A stretch of 64,000 bases of DNA from Rhizobium sp. SSA_523 (GCF_030435705.1 NZ_CP129382.1:3156501-3220500); one strand, 5' to 3'. Positions 28,939 through 38,692 are shown, counted from the stretch's first letter. The notes: generated by a model not told the origin, from the letters alone. Numbers and translations: made by a program.

Positions 28939-29005
28939 GCGGCCGGCAAACCGCCGGCGCCCGGCGGAAAACGCCGTGCCGGCGCATAACAATGCAAATT
29001 GCGCG

Positions 29006-29034
29006 TTGACTGGAACCCGCATTCCAGCTATATC
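29006..29034 (+). promoter_or_regulatory. Sigma-70 promoter of rpsT
   Basis: TTGACT (29006-29011) and TATATC (29029-29034) are separated by exactly 17 bp, very close to the housekeeping consensus. It lies about 120 bp before rpsT, leaving a leader of about 115 nt. A strong promoter fits a ribosomal protein gene. Confidence 0.7.
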
Positions 29035-29157
29035 GCCGCCCACAGTTGGGAAAGCCTTTGACGGCTTCCTCTATTGCTCCCGAATTGCTGGAAGACAGGT
29101 CGCAGGACCCGGCGCGGCGACGGCGGAGTTTTGGTTCGAATTCGTAGAGAGGCATAC

Positions 29158-29424
29158 ATGGCCAATACAACTTCGGCGAAAAAGGCGACCCGCAAGATCG
29201 CACGCCGCACTGAGATCAACAAGTCGCGCCGTTCGCGCGTTCGCAGCTTCATCCGCCAGGTCGAAGAAGCCATCGCCTCCGGCGATGTGGCTCAGGCGGC
29301 AGAGGCCCTGCGCGCTGCGCAGCCGGAAATTCAGCGTGCGGCCACCAAGGGCATCCTGCACCGCAACACGGCATCCCGGAAGGTGTCGCGTCTGGCCATG
29401 CGGGTGAAGGCTCTGTCGGCCTAA
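29158..29424 (+). CDS. rpsT: 30S ribosomal protein S20
   Basis: This is an 88-residue, very basic all-helical protein that binds 16S rRNA early in small-subunit assembly. It reads [19 protein letters not shown], then [19 protein letters not shown], and ends [15 protein letters not shown], as in alphaproteobacterial S20. ATG 29158 follows AGAGAGGCAT. A strong promoter lies upstream and a rho-independent terminator 26 bp downstream, so it is monocistronic. Confidence 0.97.
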   Translation: MANTTSAKKATRKIARRTEINKSRRSRVRSFIRQVEEAIASGDVAQAAEALRAAQPEIQRAATKGILHRNTASRKVSRLAMRVKALSA

Positions 29425-29450
29425 TTCCGCCAAAATCGCTGTCATATTTG

Positions 29451-29475
29451 AAGCCCGGTCCCCGACCGGGCTTTT
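29451..29475 (+). terminator. Rho-independent terminator of rpsT
   Basis: AAGCCCGGTC and GACCGGGCTT form a 10-bp stem around a CCC loop, ending in TTTT. It is 26 bp after the rpsT stop and should insulate the dnaA upstream region. Confidence 0.85.
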
Positions 29476-29683
29476 CGTGATTCTCATCCATAACTTTCTG
29501 GACTGACCCGTTCTTGACATGCCAATGACAAAGCCGTGACAGAAAAAACAAAACAATTGCAATGACTTGCAGGAGGATGCTCGCCGGCCCGAGGCTTTGC
29601 ATGGGTGTGCGGCAGGGGCAAAACGAGTCAAGCAAATTTTATTTTTCCGGCCTTCACATTGGTCCGGCTATAGGCATGAATTT

Positions 29684-29753
29684 GAATCTTGTTGATTCAA
29701 CAGAGATTCTCCCACGCGGGCAGGTTCCCGAGTCAAATTCGGCTTCGAGAGTC
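29684..29753. promoter_or_regulatory. GANTC (CcrM methylation) cluster upstream of dnaA
   Basis: Five GANTC sites lie in 70 bp, at 29684, 29694, 29705, 29730 and 29749; the first three are inside a symmetric dyad with arms GAATCT / AGATTC and TGTTGA / TCAACA. Four more sites, at 29479, 29625, 29952 and 29963, flank it. CcrM methylates GANTC in Alphaproteobacteria, and dnaA promoter methylation is known in Caulobacter. A role in cell-cycle control of dnaA here is inference. Confidence 0.6.
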
Positions 29754-29984
29754 AACGCTGAGGGACGGATTTTGCCGAAAATTCATCGTTGATATCGCCC
29801 TCCGATCCTGCCTTAATAAGCTCCAGCAAGGGCGCAGGGGAACTCTCCGGAAGGTCGCTGATCGCACCGACATGTCGGGCGACGGGTCTTCTAACTTTTG
29901 CAGCGGATCGTGCTGATCCGTCTTTTTCTTGTAACTTTAAGTTGTTCGCCGGAATCCTCTCGGATTCGCGGGGGCTGGATTTTT

Positions 29985-30068
29985 GTGTGGCGCAGGGGGC
30001 TGCGCATCGAATGTGTCGCGCAGGGAACTGCGCATGTCATCTGTGGCGCAGAAGACCGCGCCTGGAAG
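29985..30068. repeat. Three 28-bp tandem repeats with hairpins in the dnaA leader
   Basis: Units at 29985-30012, 30013-30040 and 30041-30068 share TGTGnCGCAG-type cores at exact 28-bp spacing. Units 1 and 2 each contain a perfect GCGCAG-N4-CTGCGC hairpin; in unit 3 the right arm is degraded to CGCGCC. The array lies 240 bp before the dnaA start. Confidence 0.75.
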
Positions 30069-30307
30069 GAGCAAGAGAAAAGGTCTGCCTCAACGGCCAG
30101 GGGTAGAGAGACGACAGGACGCATACGGGGAACGTCCAAGCCGGCTGGCAACCGGATCTGCCCTGCATGTCATGCGGGGTCAATGAAGCAAAGGCGGGAA
30201 CTTTCTGTTCGACACGAGGTGAACAGGTGGCCCCGCCTTCAAGAGCAAGACGTCCCGGCGGGCGGATGAACCGCTCCGGCGGGTAAACAATGAGAAGGCG
30301 GCGAAGA

Positions 30308-31891
30308 ATGCAGATGAATACGGTTACATCCCGGACGCTGGAGAGCGGGAACAAGGCGTCTGAGGATAACGGTTCAGTTTGCGCCCAGGCGGCGGGAGAC
30401 AAATCCGAAATGAAGCATGATGCCCTGTTTGAGCGCTTCAGTGCACGCTTGAAGGCTCAGGTAGGCCCCGAGGTCTATGCCAGCTGGTTCGCGCGCCTGA
30501 AGCTGCATTCCGTGTCCAAGAGCGTCGTCCGCCTGACCGTCCCGACGACCTTCCTGAAATCATGGATCAACAATCGCTACCTGGATCAGATCACCACCAT
30601 TTTCCAGGCTGAAGATGCGGGCATCCTCAAGGTGGAAATCCTCGTGCGCACCGCAAGCCGCGCCAGCCAGGCACGCCCCTCTGGTGAAGAGCGGGCAGCG
30701 CCGGCCGGTGAAGCCGTGCAGACGCATGCCGCGCGCCGCAATCCCGCCCGCGAGATTGGCCAGATCGCCAGCTTTCCGACCGCCGCGCAGGCGCAGCAGT
30801 CCGGCCAGCCGGCCCGGTCCTCCAGCGCGCCAAGCCCGCTCTTCGGTTCTCCCCTGGACAGCCGTTACACCTTCGACACCTTTGTCGAGGGACCGTCGAA
30901 CCGGGTGGCGCTCGCAGCGGCAAGAACGATTGCGGAGGCCGGCGCAAGCGCCGTTCGCTTCAATCCGCTCTTCGTCCATGCCGGCGTCGGGCTCGGCAAG
31001 ACCCATCTTCTTCAGGCAATCGCCAATGCCGCGGTCAACAGTGATCGCAACCCGCGCGTTGTCTATCTCACCGCTGAATATTTCATGTGGCGCTTTGCCA
31101 CCGCTATTCGCGACAATGATGCGCTGACGCTGAAGGAATCGCTGCGCAATATCGATCTTCTGATCATCGACGACATGCAGTTCCTGCAAGGGAAAATGAT
31201 CCAGAACGAGTTCTGCCATCTCCTGAACATGCTGCTCGACAGTGCCAAACAGGTGGTCGTTGCCGCCGACCGCGCGCCCTGGGAGCTGGAATCGCTGGAT
31301 CCACGCGTGCGCTCGCGCCTGCAGGGCGGCGTTGCCATCGAGGTGGAAAGCCCGGATTACGAGATGCGCTTCGAAATGCTGAAGCGTCGGCTGGAGACGG
31401 CCCGGCAGGACGATCCGGCGCTGGATATTCCCGATGCCATTCTCGACCATGTCGCCCGCAATGTTGCCAATTCCGGACGCGAGCTGGAAGGCGCCTTCAA
31501 CCAGCTGATCTTCCGGCGCTCCTTCGAGCCGGAACTGTCCATCGAGCGGGTGGATGAGCTGCTTGCGCATCTGGTCGGTGCTGGCGAAGCCAAGCGCGTG
31601 CGCATCGAGGACATCCAGCGGATCGTCGCCCGGCACTATAATGTCTCGCGGCAGGAACTGGTGTCGAACCGCCGGACCCGGGTGATCGTGAAGCCTCGCC
31701 AGATTGCCATGTATCTGTCGAAGACGCTGACGCCGCGCTCTTTCCCGGAAATCGGCCGCCGCTTCGGCGGGAGGGACCACACGACCGTTCTGCATGCGGT
31801 GCGCAAGATCGAGGAACTGATCTCTGGCGACACCAAGCTCAGCCACGAGATCGAATTGCTCAAGCGCTTGATCAACGAGAACAACGCCTGA
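30308..31891 (+). CDS. dnaA: Chromosomal replication initiator protein DnaA
   Basis: This is a 527-residue AAA+ initiator that binds origin DnaA boxes and melts the origin. Domain I starts around [25 protein letters not shown]; a variable Ala/Pro/Ser-rich linker follows. Walker A is GVGLGKTHL at about 226-234, Walker B is LIIDDMQFL, and the domain IV signature is [16 protein letters not shown]. The N-terminal 35 residues before domain I are rhizobial-type. I use ATG 30308, about 9 bp after AGAAGG; 30290 and 30314 are alternatives. A long methylation-rich region precedes it. Confidence 0.96.
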   Translation: MQMNTVTSRTLESGNKASEDNGSVCAQAAGDKSEMKHDALFERFSARLKAQVGPEVYASWFARLKLHSVSKSVVRLTVPTTFLKSWINNRYLDQITTIFQAEDAGILKVEILVRTASRASQARPSGEERAAPAGEAVQTHAARRNPAREIGQIASFPTAAQAQQSGQPARSSSAPSPLFGSPLDSRYTFDTFVEGPSNRVALAAARTIAEAGASAVRFNPLFVHAGVGLGKTHLLQAIANAAVNSDRNPRVVYLTAEYFMWRFATAIRDNDALTLKESLRNIDLLIIDDMQFLQGKMIQNEFCHLLNMLLDSAKQVVVAADRAPWELESLDPRVRSRLQGGVAIEVESPDYEMRFEMLKRRLETARQDDPALDIPDAILDHVARNVANSGRELEGAFNQLIFRRSFEPELSIERVDELLAHLVGAGEAKRVRIEDIQRIVARHYNVSRQELVSNRRTRVIVKPRQIAMYLSKTLTPRSFPEIGRRFGGRDHTTVLHAVRKIEELISGDTKLSHEIELLKRLINENNA

Positions 31892-31908
31892 TCGGCAGGA
31901 GCGCGGCA

Positions 31909-32505
31909 ATGACGCAACCCGTTGCCGCGACGGCCTCCTTCTACGCCGGAAAGGCGGCACAATACGCCGCCGATACCGGCGCTTTTCCAGTTCCAGCGCC
32001 ACTTCAGCTGTTTGTCGCCTGCCTGCCGGCAGGCGCGCGCATCTTAGAACTCGGCTGCGGCAGCGGGCGCGATAGCGCCTGGATGCTGGCACAGGGCTTC
32101 GACGTGCATCCGACGGACGGTATAGCGGAAATGGCGGCTGAGGCTGCAAAGAGGCTGCCTGTGCCGGTCGAGGTTCTGCCGTTCGACCGGATCGAAGCGG
32201 TTGCCGCCTATCAGGGCGTCTGGGCGAATGCCTGTCTCCTGCATGTGCCACGCATCGATCTGCCGGACATAGTGCACCGTATCCGCCGGGCCCTGACGCC
32301 GGATGGCGTCTTCTTTGCCAGCTTCAAGGCGGGCACGGGGGAAGGCTATGATCGGCTCGGCCGCTATTTCAACTATCCCGATGCGACCTTTCTGCGAAAC
32401 GCCTATGGCACCGGCTGGGCCAGTCTCGCCATCGATACGGCCGACGGCTCCGGCTATGATGGGGCCGAAACCCGCTGGCTGCATGTCTTGGCCAGGCGCA
32501 GCTGA
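31909..32505 (+). CDS. Class I SAM-dependent methyltransferase
   Basis: This is a 198-residue methyltransferase with motif I ILELGCGSGRDSAWML, followed by an acidic loop and VHRIRRALTPDGVFFASFKAG near the end. It resembles small-molecule (TehB/UbiG-like) methyltransferases of unknown substrate. ATG 31909 follows AGGAGCGCGGCA, 17 bp after the dnaA stop, so it may be co-transcribed with dnaA. Confidence 0.8.
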   Translation: MTQPVAATASFYAGKAAQYAADTGAFPVPAPLQLFVACLPAGARILELGCGSGRDSAWMLAQGFDVHPTDGIAEMAAEAAKRLPVPVEVLPFDRIEAVAAYQGVWANACLLHVPRIDLPDIVHRIRRALTPDGVFFASFKAGTGEGYDRLGRYFNYPDATFLRNAYGTGWASLAIDTADGSGYDGAETRWLHVLARRS

Positions 32506-32637
32506 TCCACAAAGCGGATCCGGACGGTGCCGCTATACAAAGTGCGGGCCGCGCAAGGTTCAGAAGATTGCCGGAAATCGGGTGGCCTGACGCGACACGT
32601 GCTGTAGACCTCGTCCGATCAGAGCGGAGATGGCGAC

Positions 32638-33591
32638 ATGCAAAGAGCAATGACGGTGGTGGAATGGCTGATGCTGCTGGCGCTCTCCCTGTTGTGGGGC
32701 GGCTCCTTCCTGTTCAACGGCATCCTGGTGCAGACCTGGCCGCCGCTGACCATCGTCACGGCCCGCGTCCTGCTGGCCGCGCTCGCGCTGTGGGCCTTCA
32801 TCCGCCTGTCCGGTCTCGCCATTCCGCGCGGCGGCAAGGTCTGGCTTGCCTTTTTCGGCATGGGCCTCCTCAACAATGTCATTCCCTTCACCCTGATCGT
32901 CTGGGGGCAGACTCAGATTGCCAGCGGACTTGCTGCCATCCTGAACGCCACGACGCCGCTCTTCGGCGTCCTTCTCGCGCATGTGCTGACAAAGGATGAG
33001 ACGCTGACGGTCAATCGACTGGCCGGCGTCGTGATCGGCATAACGGGGGTCGTCTGGATGATTGGCCTTACGGTCTTGGCGCCTTCGCCGTCTGGCCCCG
33101 CATTCGTCGATCTCGGCGGCGGGTCACTGTGGGGCGAACTGGCGACACTGGCGGCGGCGCTCTCCTATGCCTTTGCCGGCATATTCGGGCGGCGTTTCCG
33201 CAGCATGGGTCTTGCCCCGATCATGCCGGCGGCTGGACAGGTCACGGCGTCCGCGCTGCTGCTTGTTCCCGTGACACTGCTGGTCGATCGTCCCTGGACG
33301 CTTGCGCCCGGCGGCCTGGAGACGTGGAGCGCCCTGCTCGGCCTGGCGCTTTTCTCCACGGCCCTCGCCTATATCCTGTTCTTCCGGATCCTGGCGACCG
33401 CCGGAGCCACCAATCTGATGCTTGTGACGATCCTCATCCCCCCGAGCGCCATCCTGCTCGGCGCCCTGGTGCTCGGCGAGCAATTGGCGTTGCGCCACCT
33501 TGTGGGGCTTCTCCTGATCGGAATCGGCCTTGCGGCCATTGATGGCCGGCTGTGGCGGCGGATCATCATGCGAAGCCGCCCTGTGCAGTGA
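32638..33591 (+). CDS. DMT superfamily (EamA) transporter
   Basis: This is a 317-residue inner-membrane protein with about ten helices in two EamA repeats: the first covers residues ~8-145 (LLALSLLWGGSFLFNGILV), the second ~165-305 (LSYAFAGIFGRRF, then ILIPPSAILLGALVLGEQL). Such carriers export amino acids, nucleotides or drugs; substrate unknown. ATG 32638 has GGAG about 9 bp upstream. It converges with a minus-strand methyltransferase, 9 bp away. Confidence 0.85.
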   Translation: MQRAMTVVEWLMLLALSLLWGGSFLFNGILVQTWPPLTIVTARVLLAALALWAFIRLSGLAIPRGGKVWLAFFGMGLLNNVIPFTLIVWGQTQIASGLAAILNATTPLFGVLLAHVLTKDETLTVNRLAGVVIGITGVVWMIGLTVLAPSPSGPAFVDLGGGSLWGELATLAAALSYAFAGIFGRRFRSMGLAPIMPAAGQVTASALLLVPVTLLVDRPWTLAPGGLETWSALLGLALFSTALAYILFFRILATAGATNLMLVTILIPPSAILLGALVLGEQLALRHLVGLLLIGIGLAAIDGRLWRRIIMRSRPVQ

Positions 33592-33600
33592 CAGGAGCGA

Positions 33601-34341
33601 TCAGGCTTCGGCGGAGAAGATCATTTCACGGCTTGTGTGCCGGTCGAAGGCTGCGCCGTCCCACCATCCGCAGACCGATTGGAGACGAAAGCCCGCCGCC
33701 ATCAGGAGGTCTATGATCGTTTCCCTGTCCGCAAAGCGCAGCGTGCTCGCGCTGACGCGCTGCTCGCCGGTCCGCAGAAGCGTGTATACGGCATCGAAAG
33801 TGACATGATCGCCCTCGGCCTCCCGCCACTGGTAGTAGACCTCGACAGGCCCGATGCCGGTGAGCTCTTTCCTCTCGGCCGTCCGCTCGCGGGTCCAGTT
33901 TTGCCATTCCTGGATGGCCGGGTTGCGGCTTTCGAAGACCAGCCGACCGCCCGGCACCAGATGCCTGCGAATATTGCCGAGCGCGGCAAGCGTTGCCGCA
34001 TTATCCGGAAAGACCTGAAAGACATGCGCCGTCATGATGGCCAGATCGAAGCGCTCGACCAGCTCGAAATCTTCGGCAAATGCCCGGACCCATCGCACCC
34101 GCCCGGCCAAGGGTTTGCGCGCCGCCACCGACAGCATGCCCTCTGCGGGATCGACGCCGGTGACCTGATGCCCCATCTCGGCCAGCGAAAGCGTCAGAAG
34201 GCCTGTGCCGCAGCCCACATCCAGAATTCGGCTGGGCGCCTTGGGCAGCGAGAGATAGAAGGCGCCATCCTCGCCGTGCTGGTTGAAGCTGTCGTAGAAG
34301 ATCGCCATGTCCTCGCGGGCGAACTGGTCATCGACAATCAT
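33601..34341 (-). CDS. Class I SAM-dependent methyltransferase
   Basis: This is a 246-residue methyltransferase: motif I RILDVGCGTGLLTLSLAE, motif II acidic residue in GVDPAEGMLSVA, and LVPGGRLVFESRNPAIQEWQ. It resembles the UbiG/SmtA-like group acting on small molecules; substrate unknown. The start is ATG 34341 (MIVDDQ), which has GGGAAGGAA about 8 bp upstream; the seven-residue upstream extension is unlikely. Not related closely to the methyltransferase beside dnaA. Confidence 0.8.
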   Translation of the reverse strand: MIVDDQFAREDMAIFYDSFNQHGEDGAFYLSLPKAPSRILDVGCGTGLLTLSLAEMGHQVTGVDPAEGMLSVAARKPLAGRVRWVRAFAEDFELVERFDLAIMTAHVFQVFPDNAATLAALGNIRRHLVPGGRLVFESRNPAIQEWQNWTRERTAERKELTGIGPVEVYYQWREAEGDHVTFDAVYTLLRTGEQRVSASTLRFADRETIIDLLMAAGFRLQSVCGWWDGAAFDRHTSREMIFSAEA

Positions 34342-34453
34342 TCCGCTATTCCTTCCCTGCAAAACCTGGCGCGGCGGCGATCCTGCAGCCCGGCAATGAC
34401 AGCCTTATGTCAGAAAGCCGGCATGCACAGCAGGCCTTGCCAGCCGGAGCCTC

Positions 34454-35632
34454 TCAGCAGGCGAGATCCGCCACCACGGCGTCCAGGATCAGCATGCCTT
34501 TCGGCGTGCAGCGAAGGCGGGAATTGCCGATGCGCTCGATGAAGCCGTGTTCCAGTAAAGTCTGCTCGCGCGCCGGATCGGGGTCGCGTTTCGACAGCTG
34601 CTGCCAGCGCGCCAGATCGACGCCTTCCCGCAGGCGAAGGCCCATCAACAGAAGTTCGTCGGCCTGCTCCTCCCGGTCGAGCACGTCCTGATCCACCATG
34701 CCATGGCCATTTCTCTCCACCAGATCGAGCCAGGCCTCCGGCTTGCGCTCGGTTGCCGTGGCGATCTTCATGCTGCGCTGGCTCAATCGGCCATGCGCAC
34801 CGGGACCGATGCCGGCATAATCGCCGTAACGCCAATAAGTCAGGTTGTGGCGGCTTTCCGCCCCGGGTTTGGCATGGTTGGAGACTTCATAGGCTGGCAT
34901 GCCGAAGCCGCGGGTGATTTCCTGGGTCGCCTCGTAAAGGGCCGCCGACTGGTCGCCATCGGGAACGATGAGTTTGCCAGCCTTGTGCAGGCCGTAGAAG
35001 GGCGTGCCTTCCTCGATGGTCAGCTGGTACAGCGACAGGTGATCCACGGCATAGGAAACAGCCTCATTGAGTTCCTTCTCCCAGGCCTCCACCGTCTGGT
35101 CCGGGCGGGCATAGATCAGGTCGAAGCTCATGCGCGGGAAGATCTCGCGGGCGAGCCGAATGGCCTTCAGCGCGTCCTCGACATCATGCAGGCGGCCGAG
35201 AAATTTAAGATCCCGATCATTGAGCGCCTGGACGCCGAGGGAGACGCGATTGACGCCGGCACTGCGATAGCCACGAAAGCGATCTGCCTCGACGCTGGAG
35301 GGATTGGCCTCCATGGTCACTTCGATGCCGGCCGGCACATGCCAGCGCGTAGCAATGCCATCGAGGATGCGCTCGACCGTCGCCGGCTCCATCAGCGAGG
35401 GCGTGCCGCCGCCGAGAAAGATGCTGGTCACGGTTTTCGGGCCCGACAGCGCCCGCATCGCATCCATTTCCGTCAGAAAGGCTGCGGCAAAGCGTGACTG
35501 GTCCACCGGCTGATGGCGGACATGACTGTTGAAATCGCAATAGGGACATTTGGCCGCGCAAAAGGGCCAATGCATATAAAGACCGAAGCCCGGTTCGCCG
35601 GTGTCGGGCAGGAGAGGGGCATCGGTGAGCAA
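34454..35632 (-). CDS. hemW: Radical SAM heme chaperone HemW
   Basis: This 392-residue protein is a member of the radical SAM family related to HemN, now regarded as a heme chaperone. The 4Fe-4S motif is CAAKCPYC (Cys25, Cys29, Cys32), with GLYMHWPF before it and SIFLGGGTPSL after. HemW lacks the additional HemN features, and the single CxxxCxxC plus the context favour it. The start is TTG at 35632; there is no in-frame ATG before the conserved MHWPF. Its start is 3 bp after the rdgB stop; rph, the VOC gene, rdgB and hemW form one operon. Confidence 0.9.
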   Translation of the reverse strand: MLTDAPLLPDTGEPGFGLYMHWPFCAAKCPYCDFNSHVRHQPVDQSRFAAAFLTEMDAMRALSGPKTVTSIFLGGGTPSLMEPATVERILDGIATRWHVPAGIEVTMEANPSSVEADRFRGYRSAGVNRVSLGVQALNDRDLKFLGRLHDVEDALKAIRLAREIFPRMSFDLIYARPDQTVEAWEKELNEAVSYAVDHLSLYQLTIEEGTPFYGLHKAGKLIVPDGDQSAALYEATQEITRGFGMPAYEVSNHAKPGAESRHNLTYWRYGDYAGIGPGAHGRLSQRSMKIATATERKPEAWLDLVERNGHGMVDQDVLDREEQADELLLMGLRLREGVDLARWQQLSKRDPDPAREQTLLEHGFIERIGNSRLRCTPKGMLILDAVVADLAC

Positions 35633-35635
35633 GGA

Positions 35636-36280
35636 TCAGGCTTCCAGGCAGGTTTCGACAAAAATCTTGAAGGCACGGGCGCGATGCGACAGGGCTTCGG
35701 GTTCCCCGGGCTTCCAGCCATGCTTTTCCTCGGCGCTCATTTCGCCGAAAGTCGTCTCATAGCCGGCCGGCTGAAAGATCGGGTCATAGCCAAAGCCCTG
35801 ATCGCCGCGCGGTGCTTCAGCAATAACACCTTCCACCTCGCCACGAAACATTTCCGTATGGCCGTCCGGCCAGGCAAGGCAAAGCACGCTGACAAAACGG
35901 GCGCTTCGCTCGGCCGGCGTCATGGCGCCGCGATCGGAAAGTGCCTTTTCGACCTTTTCCATCGCCATGGCGAAATCGCGCGTGCCATCGGCCGTCTCCG
36001 CCCAATTGGCCGTGTAGACGCCGGGATCGCCGCCCAGCGCATCGACGACCAGTCCGCTATCGTCCGACAGCGCCGGCAGGCCGGAGGCTTTCGCAGACGC
36101 CAAAGCCTTGATCGCCGCATTTTCCTCGAAGGTCGTGCCGGTCTCTTCCGGCTCTTCGAAGTTCAGTTCGGCGGCGGATTTGGCCGAAAAGCCGAAGGGG
36201 CCGATGAGATCGGCGATCTCGCGGATCTTTCCGGCATTGTGGCTGGCCACGACGATGGTGCGGGTCTCAAGCTTGCGCAT
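35636..36280 (-). CDS. rdgB: XTP/dITP diphosphatase (Ham1 family)
   Basis: This 214-residue enzyme hydrolyses ITP, dITP and XTP, keeping deaminated purines out of nucleic acids. It opens with [19 protein letters not shown], has the nucleotide-binding [13 protein letters not shown], and contains GYDPIFQP near the C-terminus. It lies in the rph-VOC-rdgB-hemW cluster, 12 bp after the VOC gene and 3 bp before hemW. Confidence 0.94.
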   Translation of the reverse strand: MRKLETRTIVVASHNAGKIREIADLIGPFGFSAKSAAELNFEEPEETGTTFEENAAIKALASAKASGLPALSDDSGLVVDALGGDPGVYTANWAETADGTRDFAMAMEKVEKALSDRGAMTPAERSARFVSVLCLAWPDGHTEMFRGEVEGVIAEAPRGDQGFGYDPIFQPAGYETTFGEMSAEEKHGWKPGEPEALSHRARAFKIFVETCLEA

Positions 36281-36292
36281 GGGGTGTTCCGT

Positions 36293-36697
36293 TCATGAAG
36301 TCCAGAGAGTGCGTGGCGCGATTTCCAGGCTATTGCCCGCCGGGTCGCGAAAATAGAGCGATCGCAGTCCGCTTGGCCAGGTGACGCTCGCTTCGATCGC
36401 GACGCCAGCCGCCTGCAGACGCTGCGCCATGGCGTCGAGATCATCCGCGGTGACGGTGAAACAGGCATGCCCGGAACCCTTTGTCCCATGCGGGGGCACT
36501 GGAAAGGGATCGCCATCCGCCGGCTGCATGGTCTCGTCGGGATTGAAGATCAGGAGAATACCCGCGCCGCAGCGATAGAAGATATGTCTGTTGCCGCCCC
36601 GGCGAATGGTCTGAAGTCCAAGCACGCCGCCATAGAAGGCTTCGGCCTTGTCCAGGTCGTCCACATAAAGGGCGGTTTCCAGGATCCCGTCGATCAT
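36293..36697 (-). CDS. VOC family (glyoxalase-like) protein
   Basis: This 134-residue single-domain VOC protein has paired beta-alpha-beta-beta-beta modules: LETALYVDDLDKAEAFYGGVLGL, then GHACFTVTADDLDAMAQRL and SLYFRDPAGNSLEIAPRTLW. His, Glu and other candidate metal ligands are present (GHACF, LEIAP). It sits in the middle of the rph-rdgB-hemW gene cluster. Enzymatic role unknown; dioxygenase or glyoxalase activity is possible. Confidence 0.82.
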   Translation of the reverse strand: MIDGILETALYVDDLDKAEAFYGGVLGLQTIRRGGNRHIFYRCGAGILLIFNPDETMQPADGDPFPVPPHGTKGSGHACFTVTADDLDAMAQRLQAAGVAIEASVTWPSGLRSLYFRDPAGNSLEIAPRTLWTS

Positions 36698-36709
36698 GAC
36701 ACGCCCTTG

Positions 36710-37426
36710 TCAGCCAATGGCCTGCTTCTGCATCTCGACCAGCTGCGCCGTGCCGGCCGCGGCGAGATCAAGCAGGGTGAGAAGCTCGTCGCGCGAAAAG
36801 GGCTTGCCTTCCGCCGTGCCCTGCACTTCGACAATGCCGCCCGAGCCGGTCATGACGAAATTCGCATCCGTTTCGGCGGCCGAATCTTCCAGATAATCGA
36901 GGTCGATGACCGGCTGCTTGGCGAAGATACCGCAGGAAATGGCGGCGACATGATCCTTCAGGACGCGCTCGACCTTGATCATCTGCCGCGACTCCATCCA
37001 TTTCAGGCAGTCGTGGAGCGCCAGCCAGGCCCCGGTAATGGCCGCGGTGCGGGTGCCGCCATCCGCCTGGATCACATCGCAATCCACCGTGATCTGACGC
37101 TCGCCGAGCGCTTCCAGATCAACCACGGCGCGCAGGGAGCGGCCGATCAGGCGCTGGATCTCCTGCGTGCGACCACCCTGCTTGCCGGCAGCGGCTTCGC
37201 GCTTCATCCTCTCGCCCGTGGCGCGCGGCAGCATGCCGTATTCCGCCGTCACCCAGCCCTTGCCGGAATTGCGCAGCCACGGGGGCGTCTTGTCCTCGAG
37301 GCTTGCCGTCACCAGAACATGCGTGTCGCCGAACTTCACCAGGCATGAGCCTTCCGCATGCTTGGAGACATTGCGCTCAAAACTGACTTTGCGCATCTGG
37401 TCGGTTTTTCTGCCTGAGGGTCGCAT
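36710..37426 (-). CDS. rph: Ribonuclease PH
   Basis: This 238-residue phosphorolytic 3'-to-5' exoribonuclease trims tRNA precursors. The family start is [28 protein letters not shown], with [14 protein letters not shown] and [20 protein letters not shown] containing phosphate-binding residues. The gene is full length (E. coli Rph K-12 is truncated; intact ones are about 238). It is first in a minus-strand cluster and divergent from hrcA, with about 170 bp between. Confidence 0.95.
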   Translation of the reverse strand: MRPSGRKTDQMRKVSFERNVSKHAEGSCLVKFGDTHVLVTASLEDKTPPWLRNSGKGWVTAEYGMLPRATGERMKREAAAGKQGGRTQEIQRLIGRSLRAVVDLEALGERQITVDCDVIQADGGTRTAAITGAWLALHDCLKWMESRQMIKVERVLKDHVAAISCGIFAKQPVIDLDYLEDSAAETDANFVMTGSGGIVEVQGTAEGKPFSRDELLTLLDLAAAGTAQLVEMQKQAIG

Positions 37427-37537
37427 CTGGTTCTCCTGACGGTTCGGTGACCCGCGTCTTAAGGCTCAAGGGCGGCTTTTGCAAAGGAAAAGCCGGTTCA
37501 AGGCGCGCCTGCGGGGCGATGGGCGACGAAATCTCTT

Positions 37538-37565
37538 TTGCCAATGGCGCAGCACGCATTATATT
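37538..37565 (+). promoter_or_regulatory. Probable hrcA promoter
   Basis: TTGCCA (37538-37543) and TATATT (37560-37565) are separated by 16 bp, ending 30 bp before the hrcA ATG. I see no CIRCE inverted repeat here, so hrcA does not appear to be autoregulated from this site. Confidence 0.4.
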
Positions 37566-37594
37566 CCATCAATAGCAATCAATGATTGGGTACG

Positions 37595-38692
37595 ATGCGC
37601 CAGGGTGACATTCAAACATCGGCAGGCAAGGATAGTGGTTCCGTGCTCGATGACCGCTCGCGCGAAATCTTCCGGCGGATCGTGGAGTCCTATCTGGACA
37701 CCGGCGAGCCGCTCGGTTCGCGCAATCTGTCGCGCCTTCTGCCCATGTCGCTCTCGCCCGCCTCGGTGCGCAATGTGATGAGCGACCTGGAGGAACTCGG
37801 CCTCATCTACGCGCCGCATATCAGCGCCGGCCGCCTGCCGACCCAGACCGGGCTTCGCTTCTTTGTCGATGCCTTCATGCAGGTGGGCGATCTGTCGCCG
37901 GAGGAGCGGACGCATATCGAGCGGCAGATCAGGGCGGTGGACCGTGATCAGCCGATGGAAAGCCTGATGACGGAAGCCAGCCGCATGCTCTCGGGCGTCT
38001 CCCGGGGTGCCGGCATCGTCATCACCGCCAAGAGCGATCCGGTTCTCAAGCATGTGGAATTCATCCGGCTGGAGCCGACAAAGGCGCTGGCCATTTTGGT
38101 CGGCGAACACAACCAGGTTGAAAATCGCATCATCGAATTGCCGGCCGGCGTCACCTCGTCACAACTCACGGAAGCGGCCAATTTTCTCAATGCCCATCTG
38201 ACCGGGCAGACGCTTCCCGAATTGCGCGGCCAATTGAAGACGCTCAAGGACGAGGTGCAGACCGAGCTGGATTCGCTCTCCCAGGACCTGGTGGAGCGGG
38301 GCCTGGCGGTCTGGGCCGGCGACAACGAGGATGGCAAGCCGGCCAGGCTCATCGTTCGAGGCCGCGCCAACCTGCTTCAGGGGCTGGTGGGCACGGATGA
38401 TATCGACCGGCTGCGCCTCCTCTTCGACGATCTGGAGAAGAAGGACAGCCTGATCGAAATCCTCGAACTGGCCGAGACGGGACCCGGTGTGCGGATCTTC
38501 ATCGGTTCGGAGAACAAGCTGTTTTCCCTGTCAGGCTCCTCGCTGATCGTCGCGCCCTATCGCGACGACGAGGATCGCATCATTGGCGCGGTCGGTGTCA
38601 TTGGCCCGACCCGGCTCAACTATTCCCGCATCGTGCCTATGGTGGATTATACGGCACAGCTCTTGAGTCGTCTGACACGCAATCCTCTCTAA
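37595..38692 (+). CDS. hrcA: Heat-inducible transcription repressor HrcA
   Basis: This 365-residue repressor binds CIRCE operators upstream of groESL-type heat-shock genes; GroEL normally keeps it active. A winged-helix N-terminus ([29 protein letters not shown]) and the signature [30 protein letters not shown] are present. The C-terminal dimerisation and GAF-like regions follow. ATG 37595 is used; TTG 37586 would add three residues. grpE is 190 bp downstream, the usual rhizobial pairing. Confidence 0.95.
   Translation: MRQGDIQTSAGKDSGSVLDDRSREIFRRIVESYLDTGEPLGSRNLSRLLPMSLSPASVRNVMSDLEELGLIYAPHISAGRLPTQTGLRFFVDAFMQVGDLSPEERTHIERQIRAVDRDQPMESLMTEASRMLSGVSRGAGIVITAKSDPVLKHVEFIRLEPTKALAILVGEHNQVENRIIELPAGVTSSQLTEAANFLNAHLTGQTLPELRGQLKTLKDEVQTELDSLSQDLVERGLAVWAGDNEDGKPARLIVRGRANLLQGLVGTDDIDRLRLLFDDLEKKDSLIEILELAETGPGVRIFIGSENKLFSLSGSSLIVAPYRDDEDRIIGAVGVIGPTRLNYSRIVPMVDYTAQLLSRLTRNPL

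Larger units (their letters stand above)
29476..30307. other. Long gene-free regulatory region upstream of dnaA
   Basis: About 830 bp without a credible gene separates the rpsT terminator from dnaA. It holds nine GANTC sites between 29479 and 29967, a 26-bp interrupted dyad at 29684-29709, a TTGACA at 29514-29519 without a good -10, and three 28-bp repeats at 29985-30068. I see no TTATCCACA DnaA box, so I do not call an origin. It is most likely the dnaA promoter and a long 5' leader. Confidence 0.6.

Noticed and set aside
29787..30186. Small open frames of 65-120 residues in the dnaA upstream region
   Set aside because: No ribosome binding sites or family similarity, and they cross repeat and hairpin sequence; I consider them chance frames.
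29425..30307. Replication origin upstream of dnaA
   Set aside because: I found no TTATCCACA-type DnaA boxes and no convincing AT-rich unwinding cluster. In rhizobia the origin is usually near hemE, not dnaA, as I recall. The region is more likely promoter and leader.
37427..37594. CIRCE operator before hrcA
   Set aside because: The TTAGCACTC-N9-GAGTGCTAA inverted repeat was looked for and is not present in this gap.
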